From an uncultured Clostridia bacterium (GTDB taxonomy: Bacteria; Bacillota; Clostridia; Christensenellales; UBA1242): 7,963 nucleotides of DNA. Positions 1 to 4,809 of this stretch are shown piece after piece. The position numbers were made by a program, and so were the translations under genes. The notes under the pieces were generated by a model. It was not told the DNA's origin, made no database searches, and saw nothing but the letters and a program-made list of their open reading frames with translations. Position 1 is the stretch's first letter, and each line of letters starts with the position of its first letter. The stretch lies in contig CALVNU010000038.1 in assembly GCA_944349915.1 (NCBI GenBank), positions 1 to 7,963 on the forward strand, in the 5' to 3' direction.

Positions 1-33
1 ATCTCCACAAAATGAGTCAACAACAATTTTCAT
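1..33 (-). CDS. plsX: Start of a probable phosphate acyltransferase PlsX (partial, runs off the left edge)
   Basis: Only the first 11 codons are present; they read MKIVVDSFCGD on the minus strand from the ATG at 33. PlsX proteins begin with a hydrophobic strand followed by D-x-M-G-G-D, as in M-K-I-V-V-D-A-M-G-G-D, and the D, second G and final D line up here, with Ser-Phe-Cys replacing the usual Ala-Met-Gly. PlsX converts acyl-ACP to acyl-phosphate, feeding phospholipid synthesis at the membrane. A good ribosome binding site, AGGGAGAG, lies at 38-45. The strongest support is context: rpmF is immediately upstream on the same strand, and rpmF-plsX is one of the most conserved bacterial gene pairs. 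The alternative is a DegV-like protein, whose N-terminus also reads V-x-D-S, but the G-D ending fits PlsX better. The identity is inferred from very little sequence. Confidence 0.62.
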   Translation of the reverse strand, partial: MKIVVDSFCGD

Positions 34-102
34 ATAACTCTCCCTATTATTTTGATTGATTTGCAACCTAAACTTTAAAGCCTCACCCTCTTTTAAAAAA
101 TG

Positions 103-175
103 TTAAGCACAATAAACCTAAATTTTTATAGCCTGCAAGCATATTGAAACTAGATTAACACTTTAAGCACAATAA
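103..175. repeat. 13-base direct repeat pair, 60 bases apart
   Basis: TTAAGCACAATAA occurs exactly at 103-115 and again at 163-175. On the minus strand, the sense strand of plsX, the repeats flank the TATAAA candidate -10 at 125-130. The copies would sit about 35 bases upstream and 10 bases downstream of that hexamer. The arrangement suits a pair of protein binding sites, but no regulator is known and the promoter itself is weak. Confidence 0.45.
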
Positions 176-198
176 TTAGTGAGCGATCTGGCAAATTT

Positions 199-225
199 AA
201 GTTGGCAAAAGCAAACAACTTTTTT
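199..225 (+). terminator. Orphan terminator-like hairpin on the plus strand
   Basis: AAGTTG (199-204) pairs with CAACTT (216-221) and is followed by further T residues to 225. Inside the loop, GC (205-206) and GC (211-212) can add two pairs around AAAA. The stem is short and mostly A-U. No plus-strand gene is visible upstream in the window, so this is either chance or the end of a short plus-strand transcript. Confidence 0.2.
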
Positions 226-285
226 ATTATCTGTTTTTTGTTTTGTATGCCATAAAAAATTATGAGCAAACAAGCACTCATATAT

Positions 286-314
286 ATAATAGCAAAATTT
301 GAATATAATTCAAA
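286..314 (-). promoter_or_regulatory. Candidate plsX promoter with an overlapping palindrome
   Basis: On the minus strand, TTGAAT (313-308) and TATTAT (291-286) are separated by 16 bases, a plausible but imperfect sigma-A promoter. The -35 lies within a palindrome, TTTGAA (298-303), five bases, TTCAAA (309-314), so a bound dimer would block RNA polymerase. The leader to plsX would be about 245 bases. TTTGA/TCAAA half-sites are reminiscent of FabT-type fatty-acid regulators, but the spacing differs, so that link is only speculative. Confidence 0.25.
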
Positions 315-393
315 GCATTTTCGCACTTTTAATCAATTTTTTTTGCAAAATCGGTCAAATCTTGGCAGATGTTTATAAAACAATATATTGTGT

Positions 394-433
394 CTATTAT
401 GCGTTGCATAATACTACAAATTGCGCATAATAG
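394..433. repeat. Inverted repeats built from three GCATAATA units
   Basis: TATTATGC (395-402) and GCATAATA (406-413) form an 8-base inverted repeat around the 3-base spacer GTT. A third unit, GCATAATA (425-432), lies in a longer perfect inverted repeat with the first: CTATTATGCG (394-403) against CGCATAATAG (424-433). The unit at 395-402 can therefore pair with either of the other two. This could be an operator with three half-sites or an RNA element with alternative stems. Confidence 0.5.
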
Positions 434-480
434 TGAAAAACATTTATATTGAAAACAAAAAATATTTAAAATTTTGGCAA

Positions 481-508
481 TAAAAAAACCGCCACAAAAC
501 ATGGCGGA
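481..508 (-). terminator. Rho-independent terminator after rpmF
   Basis: In the minus-strand transcript CCGCCA (507-502), a 7-base loop and TGGCGG (494-489) form a GC-rich 6-pair stem followed by seven T residues (488-482). It begins 7 bases beyond the rpmF stop codon. This is a textbook intrinsic terminator and separates rpmF transcription from plsX. Confidence 0.9.
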
Positions 509-514
509 AGAAGT

Positions 515-706
515 TTATTTTGTTTTTTCTTTTTTCTCGATAACAGTTTCGTTTTTATAAGTTCCACACTTCTTGCAAACGGTATGAGGTTTTTTCATCT
601 CATGACATTTTGGGCACTCAACAAGTGTTGGTGCTGTTGCTTTAAAATTTGCAGAATTTCTTGTGTTTCTTCTTGCTTTTGAAACTTTACCCTTTGGAAC
701 TGCCAT
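515..706 (-). CDS. rpmF: 50S ribosomal protein L32
   Basis: This 63-residue basic protein is ribosomal protein L32 of the large subunit, normal in length and complete. It has the conserved start M-A-V-P-K-G-K-V-S-K-A-R-R-N-x-R and a four-cysteine zinc ribbon with Cys31, Cys34, Cys44 and Cys47 (C-P-K-C ... C-K-K-C-G). It is therefore the zinc-binding form of L32 rather than the cysteine-free paralogue some bacteria use under zinc limitation. The ATG at 706 follows an excellent ribosome binding site, AAAGGAGGA (711-719). It has its own strong promoter (745-773) and its own terminator (481-508), so it can be expressed as a short monocistronic message; read-through from ackA, 96 bases upstream, is also possible because no terminator follows ackA. 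The yceD/DUF177 gene that often precedes rpmF is absent here. Confidence 0.97.
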   Translation of the reverse strand: MAVPKGKVSKARRNTRNSANFKATAPTLVECPKCHEMKKPHTVCKKCGTYKNETVIEKKEKTK

Positions 707-744
707 AATGTCCTCCTTTAATCATTTCACTTTCGCTAATGGCA

Positions 745-773
745 AGTATATTGATTTTTGCCTATTTTGTCAA
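745..773 (-). promoter_or_regulatory. Strong sigma-A promoter of rpmF
   Basis: On the minus strand TTGACA (773-768) is followed after exactly 17 bases by TATACT (750-745). This is an exact consensus -35 and a five-of-six -10. Transcription should start near 738, giving a leader of about 30 bases that includes the rpmF ribosome binding site. The promoter lies wholly in the gap between ackA and rpmF. Confidence 0.85.
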
Positions 774-802
774 GTGTTTTTGCTGTATTTGTTTAAAATT
801 CT

Positions 803-2002
803 TTATTTTTTGATAAGAGCAAGCGTATCTCTTGCTATCAACAATTCCTCATCCGTTGGAATGCGATAAACCTTAACCTTTGATTTTTTGGTGCTAATAA
901 GTTCTATTGTTCCGCGTGGAAGAGAATTGTTTTTCTTCTTATCAATTTCAATTCCATACACTTCAAGCCCTTCAAGAGCCTCTTCTCTAAGGTCTTCTTG
1001 GTTTTCACCAACACCACCAGTAAAGACAATAGCATCAACCCTGCCAAGCACTGCCATATAAGAGCCAATAAACTTTTTGGTTCTATATTTTAGCATATCC
1101 AAAGCAAGTTTTGCGCGCTTATTGCCTTTTGCAATTGCCTCATTGATTTCTCTCAAATCGCTTGAAACTCCACTTATGCCAAGCATGCCACATTCTTTGT
1201 TTAGATATGACACAACTTCTGTTGCACTCTGTCCTTTCTTTTCTGCAAGCAAGGAAACAACAGAAGGGTCCAAATCGCCAGAACGCGTTCCCATAATTAG
1301 CCCTTCAAGTGGTGTCAACCCCATTGTTGTGTCTACACTCTTACCATTTTTGATTGCTGTGATTGATGAGCCATTTCCCATATGAACAGTTATGAGATTT
1401 AAATCTTCAAGTTTTTTACCCATAACTTTTGCACATGCATTTGCAACATATCTGTGGCTTGTTCCATGGAAGCCATATTTTCTAATGTGATATTTTTCTG
1501 CGTCTTGATATTTTATTCCATAATTATATGCTTTTTCTGGCATTGTTGCATGGAAAGATGTGTCAAAAACAAGCACTTGTGGAACTTTTGGCATAACTTT
1601 GATGCAACCAGTTATTCCTGCCATATTTGCCTGTGCATGCAAAGGTGAAAGGTCTGTCAACTTCTCAAGGTCTTTAAGCACTTTCTTTGTAACAATAACA
1701 CTTTTATCAAAAATCCAACCACCTTGAACAACTCTATGTCCGCAAGCAGAAATCTCTGCAAGATTTTTGATAACGCCATTATCCTTATCGGTCAAAAGTT
1801 TGAGCACATTTTCAAGTGCTTCAACATGGTTTGTCATTTTAACTTTAACTTCATCTTTTTTGCCATTCATAGAATAACTTATAAAAGAGCCTGCAAGTCC
1901 AATTTTTTGACAATTACCTTTTGCAATAACACTTTCATCTTTCATGTCAAACAGTTGATATTTTAAAGATGAACTTCCTGCATTTATAACTAAAATCTTC
2001 AT
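803..2002 (-). CDS. ackA: Acetate kinase
   Basis: Acetate kinase converts acetyl phosphate and ADP to acetate and ATP in the cytoplasm, the energy-conserving last step of acetate fermentation; it also runs in reverse. The 399-residue protein has the normal family length. It shows the N-terminal N-A-G-S-S-S-L-K signature with Asn7, the G-H-R-V-V-Q-G-G motif with Arg90, D-T-S-F-H with Asp147, R-K-Y-G-F-H-G-T-S-H with His179, G-T-R-S-G-D-L-D-P with Arg240, the F-T-G-G-V-G-E-N nucleotide motif at 327-334 and P-T-D-E-E near 382-386, so all expected catalytic positions are present. I place the start at the ATG at 2002, where the family signature begins and a good ribosome binding site (AAAAGGAGA, 2008-2016) lies just upstream. 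A longer in-frame version to 2086 adds only a lysine-rich tail. It lies 182 bases downstream of pta on the same strand, so the two probably form an operon. Confidence 0.97.
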   Translation of the reverse strand: MKILVINAGSSSLKYQLFDMKDESVIAKGNCQKIGLAGSFISYSMNGKKDEVKVKMTNHVEALENVLKLLTDKDNGVIKNLAEISACGHRVVQGGWIFDKSVIVTKKVLKDLEKLTDLSPLHAQANMAGITGCIKVMPKVPQVLVFDTSFHATMPEKAYNYGIKYQDAEKYHIRKYGFHGTSHRYVANACAKVMGKKLEDLNLITVHMGNGSSITAIKNGKSVDTTMGLTPLEGLIMGTRSGDLDPSVVSLLAEKKGQSATEVVSYLNKECGMLGISGVSSDLREINEAIAKGNKRAKLALDMLKYRTKKFIGSYMAVLGRVDAIVFTGGVGENQEDLREEALEGLEVYGIEIDKKKNNSLPRGTIELISTKKSKVKVYRIPTDEELLIARDTLALIKK

Positions 2003-2021
2003 ATTTTTCTCCTTTTCTATT

Positions 2022-2041
2022 TTAAAACTTTTAAGTTTTAA
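2022..2041. repeat. 9-base inverted repeat just upstream of the ackA ribosome binding site
   Basis: TTAAAACTT (2022-2030) and AAGTTTTAA (2033-2041) are perfect inverted copies separated by two T residues. The element lies in the pta-ackA gap, about 5 bases before the ackA Shine-Dalgarno sequence. It could be a small operator or a weak hairpin in the ackA leader. It contains only A-T pairs apart from one G-C pair, so chance is a real alternative. Confidence 0.35.
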
Positions 2042-2184
2042 CATCTTTTTATCTTTGTTTTTATTACCTTTCATCTTATCTTTCAATTTTTATGTTGCAA
2101 TTTTAAGTATTTAAATTTCTTTTCACCGCTTTTTGTGCAATCTTTAACAAGGTTGATTTAAAATGTTTACAATTATTTTTCAAA

Positions 2185-3162
2185 TCACTTTTGCTCCGCT
2201 TGCAAGGCTGTGATTGCCGTTATTGTAACAATATCTTCAACACTGCAACCTCTTGAAAGGTCATTTACAGGTTTATTAAGCCCCTGCAAGATAGGGCCAA
2301 CAGCATTCAAACCGCCGATATATTGGATTGCCTTATAGCAAATATTGCCACTGTTAAGGTCTGGGAAAATCAAAATGTTGGCATCGCCTTTCAAAGCGCT
2401 TTGTGGTGCTTTTCTTGAAGCAACTTCGCTTACCATAGCGCTGTCAAATTGCAATTCGCCATCACAGCAAACCCCACTCTTTTTAAATTTCTTGTAGGCT
2501 TCTGCCATTTTTTGTGCACTTTCATGATTTGCAGAACCCTTTGTTGAAAAAGATAAAAATGCAACTTTTGGAGTGCCAAGAGAAAGCGCATTGAAAGTTT
2601 TAACACTGTCTGTTGCAATTTGAACAAGTTCGTCAACAGTTGGAGATGGAAGAACTCCGCAATCTGCCAAAATAAGAGGCTTATCTTTTAAGAACTTGTT
2701 TTTGCCAAACACAAAGAAGCAAGAATTTACTGGTGCGCCTTTCTTTTTTGCTTTGATAATTTGAAGGGCCGGCCTTACTGTGTTTGCAGTTGAAGCCTCT
2801 GCTCCAGCAACCATTCCGTCTGCGTACCCTTCTTCAACCAAAAGTGTTGCAAAATAATAAGGGTCAAGCGCTAGTTTTTTTGCCTCGTCTTCGCTCATGC
2901 CTTTGTCTTTGCGTTTTAAATACAAGCATTTTGCAAGTTTGTCAAAATGCTCAAATGTTTTTGGATTGATAATTTGATAACCAATAAGAGATTTATCGCG
3001 AAGCACAAGTCCGCTCTCATCACCTATAAGAATAGGTTTTGCAATTTTCTTTTTTGCAATAATTTTTATTGCCTGCAAAGTTCTTTCGCTAAATTCCGCT
3101 TCGGGAAACACGATAGTCTTTTGCAATTTTGATGCTTTTTTATATAGATTTTTTATTTTCAT
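2185..3162 (-). CDS. pta: Phosphate acetyltransferase (short, single-domain form)
   Basis: Phosphotransacetylase converts acetyl-CoA and phosphate to acetyl phosphate and CoA, supplying the substrate of the neighbouring acetate kinase. At 325 residues it is the short catalytic-domain-only form usual in Firmicutes, without the N-terminal regulatory domains of the enterobacterial enzyme. Recognisable motifs are Y-A-D-G-M-V-A-G-A (113-121), A-D-C-G-V-L-P-S-P-T (167-175), S-T-K-G-S-A-x-H (206-213), F-P-D-L-N-S-G-N (266-273) and N-K-P-V-N-D-L-S-R-G-C-S (296-307). In the last, Ser303 and Arg304 match the active-site Ser-Arg pair of Methanosarcina Pta. The ATG at 3162 has a modest ribosome binding site (AGAAGGT, 3167-3173). 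It follows an exact-consensus promoter at 3221-3249 and heads the pta-ackA unit. Confidence 0.96.
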   Translation of the reverse strand: MKIKNLYKKASKLQKTIVFPEAEFSERTLQAIKIIAKKKIAKPILIGDESGLVLRDKSLIGYQIINPKTFEHFDKLAKCLYLKRKDKGMSEDEAKKLALDPYYFATLLVEEGYADGMVAGAEASTANTVRPALQIIKAKKKGAPVNSCFFVFGKNKFLKDKPLILADCGVLPSPTVDELVQIATDSVKTFNALSLGTPKVAFLSFSTKGSANHESAQKMAEAYKKFKKSGVCCDGELQFDSAMVSEVASRKAPQSALKGDANILIFPDLNSGNICYKAIQYIGGLNAVGPILQGLNKPVNDLSRGCSVEDIVTITAITALQAEQK

Positions 3163-3189
3163 TTTAACCTTCTAAAAAATATTTTTTAT

Positions 3190-3219
3190 GAATATTAAAA
3201 TATATATATTCAATACAAA
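3190..3219 (+). promoter_or_regulatory. Sigma-E-like promoter candidate for the YlbJ-like gene
   Basis: GAATATT (3190-3196) fits the sporulation sigma-E -35 consensus (K-M-A-T-A-T-T) exactly. After 15 bases AATACAAA (3212-3219) matches six of eight positions of CATACAHT. Transcription would begin near 3226, about 42 bases before the ATG. The match gains weight because B. subtilis ylbJ/spoVV is a mother-cell gene of the sigma-E regulon, but A+T-rich DNA yields such matches easily. Confidence 0.3.
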
Positions 3220-3220
3220 A

Positions 3221-3249
3221 ATTATAAATATATTAACAAATATTGTCAA
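3221..3249 (-). promoter_or_regulatory. Exact-consensus sigma-A promoter of pta(-ackA)
   Basis: On the minus strand TTGACA (3249-3244) and TATAAT (3226-3221) are separated by 17 bases, a perfect match to the housekeeping consensus. Start of transcription is expected near 3214, giving a pta leader of about 50 bases. Such a promoter suggests high constitutive expression of the acetate pathway. It overlaps the start region of the divergent plus-strand gene. Confidence 0.88.
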
Positions 3250-3267
3250 ACATTTAAGGACAAAATT

Positions 3268-4206
3268 ATGGAAAAATTTACAAAAATTTCGTTTACAAAA
3301 TTGCTTGTATCAATTTTTATTGTATACATTCTTTTTTGCATGGTTTTATCGTCTTCTTTTTATTTGCAAACAACTTTAGACGGCTTGTCGGCATGGGCTT
3401 TTAATGTTTTGCCCTCTCTTTTGCCTTTTGTGTTTTTTACAAAGGTGCTGTCATCTTTTGGGCTAATAGAAAAATTTGCCAGCATCGTTAAAAAGCCTAT
3501 AAAAAAATTATTTAACACCCCATCAATCTCTGCCTACGCTTTTCTTTCCAGTATTATTTCTGGATATCCAGTTGGCGCAAAAGTGACTGCAGACCTTTAT
3601 CAAAGCGGAAAAATTTCACGCACAGACGCTTGCAAAATGTTAAGTTTTTGCTCAACCTCTGGCCCTATGTTTATTATCGGCGCTGTCGGCGCTGGAATGT
3701 TTGGCAATGTTACTGCTGGCTATATAATTCTTCTTTCCCATATTTTATCCGCCTTTCTTAACGGCATCCTTTACCGCAAAATTAAGGTGCAGGAATATGA
3801 CAGAACCGTTATTGACAGCCAAAAACAAACCTTCAACCTTTCATCTGTTGTGCTTGACACCGCTTTGAGCGTTATTTCCGTTGGAACGCTTATTGCTATA
3901 TTTTTTGTCGTTATCACTTCTTTCTCTGTGCTTTTATCATTTCTTCCGCCTTCTCTGTCTGCTTTTTTAGGCGGTCTTATTGAAATTACAAAAGGCTGTC
4001 TTGACATCTCTTCTGCCATGCCACTGCCTTTAGCAATAATATCTACAAGTTTTGTGATAAGTTTTGGCGGACTTTCCACCATCATGCAAACTTATGCGCT
4101 AACTGGCGCGCTAAAAATTCCTGTCAAACTTATGGTGCTTCAAAAGTTTACTCACGCACTTTTGGCAACCCTTATTTCTGTTATTTTGGTTGCAATAATC
4201 TTGTAA
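3268..4206 (+). CDS. YlbJ/SpoVV-like membrane protein (nucleoside-recognition/Gate domain)
   Basis: This 312-residue polytopic membrane protein belongs to the Gate-domain (nucleoside recognition) superfamily and most resembles YlbJ/SpoVV, which in B. subtilis sits in the outer forespore membrane and is needed for dipicolinic acid uptake into the spore. Visible family motifs are S-G-Y-P-V-G-A-K (98-105), C-S-T-S-G-P-M-F-I-I-G-A-V-G (128-141), the second-half G-L-I-E-I-T-K-G (236-243) and S-F-G-G-L-S-T (265-271), giving the duplicated pattern of this fold. Hydrophobic segments lie near 12-32, 45-65, 88-100, 131-168, 195-225, 252-280 and 295-312. YlbJ is usually around 400 residues, so this is a shorter version. 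The ATG at 3268 follows an AAGGA ribosome binding site. It diverges from pta and ends at a bidirectional terminator. Whether it truly serves sporulation is an inference. Confidence 0.8.
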   Translation: MEKFTKISFTKLLVSIFIVYILFCMVLSSSFYLQTTLDGLSAWAFNVLPSLLPFVFFTKVLSSFGLIEKFASIVKKPIKKLFNTPSISAYAFLSSIISGYPVGAKVTADLYQSGKISRTDACKMLSFCSTSGPMFIIGAVGAGMFGNVTAGYIILLSHILSAFLNGILYRKIKVQEYDRTVIDSQKQTFNLSSVVLDTALSVISVGTLIAIFFVVITSFSVLLSFLPPSLSAFLGGLIEITKGCLDISSAMPLPLAIISTSFVISFGGLSTIMQTYALTGALKIPVKLMVLQKFTHALLATLISVILVAIIL

Positions 4207-4217
4207 ATAAATAAAAT

Positions 4218-4239
4218 AATCTCGGACAAAGCCGAGATT
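4218..4239. terminator. Bidirectional terminator between convergent genes
   Basis: AATCTCGG (4218-4225) and CCGAGATT (4232-4239) form an 8-pair stem with a 6-base loop, 12 bases after the plus-strand stop codon and about 40 bases beyond the DUF378 stop on the other strand. On the plus strand it is followed by a short T-run; on the minus strand by a long T-rich stretch. It serves both converging transcripts, probably better the minus-strand one. Confidence 0.85.
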
Positions 4240-4276
4240 TCTGTTGCGTCTATTTTTAAACAAACGCATCAAATTT

Positions 4277-4510
4277 TTACACACCTGTGTTTGTTGTTGC
4301 AAATTCACGAAGAAGAATTCCTCCGTCAATAGCACAAGCAACAATCAAATAAATCGTTGCAAGCAACACCAGAATATAGATAATTCTTTCAACAACCTTA
4401 CTTCCCATGCTTATCCAAGCAACAAGGTTAAAATTGGTCAAACCAATAATTCCCCAGTTAAGCCCACCAATCATGAGAATAATAAGTGCGATGTAATTTG
4501 CTATAATCAT
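4277..4510 (-). CDS. DUF378 family small membrane protein
   Basis: This 77-residue protein has two predicted membrane helices (about 3-24 and 38-60) and the G-G-L-N-W-G motif (15-20) followed by x-x-G-L-x-N-F-N-L-V, the signature of the DUF378 (YuzA-like) family. Members are small membrane proteins of unknown function, common in Firmicutes. The second half carries the family's I-I-Y-x-L-V-x-L-A-x-x-Y-L-I stretch. The ATG at 4510 has a strong ribosome binding site (AGGAGGT, 4516-4522), but part of it can be paired in a leader hairpin (4511-4550), so its translation may be controlled. It is downstream of mnmA on the same strand with a 299-base gap, and probably has its own promoter: a TATAAT lies at 4651-4656, though its -35 is poor. 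Transcription ends at 4218-4239. Confidence 0.9.
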   Translation of the reverse strand: MIIANYIALIILMIGGLNWGIIGLTNFNLVAWISMGSKVVERIIYILVLLATIYLIVACAIDGGILLREFATTNTGV

Positions 4511-4550
4511 TTTCTACCTCCTAAAAATATTGTTACCAAAAAGGTAGAAA
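4511..4550 (-). promoter_or_regulatory. Leader hairpin that can pair the DUF378 ribosome binding site
   Basis: In the transcript, TTTCTACC (4550-4543) is perfectly complementary to GGTAGAAA (4518-4511), which lies directly before the ATG and includes the end of the AGGAGGT Shine-Dalgarno sequence. The loop is 24 bases. A competing small hairpin, TACC-TTTTT-GGTA (4546-4534), uses the same left arm and would free the site. The two states are mutually exclusive, as in a simple RNA switch. This is read from the sequence only and the stems are short. Confidence 0.35.
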
Positions 4551-4668
4551 TTATGCTAAATGCAAAAATCTTTATATAAAACCACTTCCGCCTTGCGCAT
4601 TTTTTGCTGTTTATGATTTTACAATTAAAAATGAAGTTTACTCGGTTTTTATTATAACCATGTGATGC

Positions 4669-4752
4669 AAAAATTTTATTGCCATAAAATTTTTAAAATT
4701 CTTTCGAATTTTCTATGCTGTCGCATAACATCTCAAAGTTTGATTAAACTTT
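4669..4752. other. Array of four perfect tetraloop hairpins in the mnmA-DUF378 gap
   Basis: Four inverted repeats follow one another, each with a 4-base loop: 11 pairs at 4669-4679/4684-4694, 7 pairs at 4695-4701/4706-4712, 5 pairs at 4714-4718/4723-4727 and 7 pairs at 4735-4741/4746-4752. Spacers are 0, 1 and 7 bases. On the minus strand the 7-pair stem at 4695-4712 is capped by GAAA, a stable GNRA loop. Lying 3' of mnmA, the array may act as its transcript end or stabiliser, or it may be a structured RNA. The remainder of the gap (4523-4668 and 4753-4809) holds no gene, only a possible -10 (TATAAT) at 4651-4656. Confidence 0.5.
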
Positions 4753-4809
4753 ACTCGCTCAACAGTCGCTTTAAGTCCTTACTCAACTTTAGATTATTTG
4801 TCTATAACC

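Larger units (their letters stand above)
34..480. other. Long intergenic region between rpmF and plsX; no gene seen
   Basis: This A+T-rich gap contains no credible reading frame. Because rpmF has a terminator at 481-508, plsX must have its own promoter here. Two minus-strand candidates are visible, neither strong: TTGAAT (308-313), 16 bases, TATTAT (286-291); and a lone TATAAA (125-130) nearer the gene. The gap also holds three copies of GCATAATA (two as a tight inverted pair), a 13-base direct repeat, a TTTGAA-N5-TTCAAA palindrome over the first promoter candidate, and a small hairpin with a T-run on the plus strand at 199-225. It looks regulatory, but its regulator is not identifiable. Confidence 0.6.

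Noticed and set aside
1..33. DegV-like lipid-binding protein as an alternative to PlsX
   Set aside because: V-x-D-S-x-C fits DegV somewhat, but the following G-D and the rpmF context fit PlsX better. Eleven residues cannot settle it.
1077..1385. 102-codon open frame on the plus strand
   Set aside because: It lies wholly inside ackA on the opposite strand, and its residues do not form a recognisable protein.
2003..2086. N-terminal extension of ackA by 28 residues to an upstream in-frame ATG
   Set aside because: The added stretch is lysine-rich low complexity, the family signature begins at the ATG at 2002, and a good ribosome binding site precedes that ATG.
3771..4085. 104-codon open frame on the minus strand
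   Set aside because: It lies inside the YlbJ-like gene, which has clear family motifs, and it has no ribosome binding site or known motif.
4534..4546. Transcription terminator or T-box in front of the DUF378 gene
   Set aside because: The small stem is only four pairs and lacks a suitable T-run after it, and no T-box or other known riboswitch core is visible.
4244..4579. 111-codon open frame on the plus strand across the DUF378 gene
   Set aside because: The opposite strand encodes a clear DUF378 protein with a strong ribosome binding site; the plus-strand product is asparagine-rich with no family features.
4669..4752. CRISPR array
   Set aside because: The hairpins differ in sequence and have no repeat-spacer structure; they share only shape.
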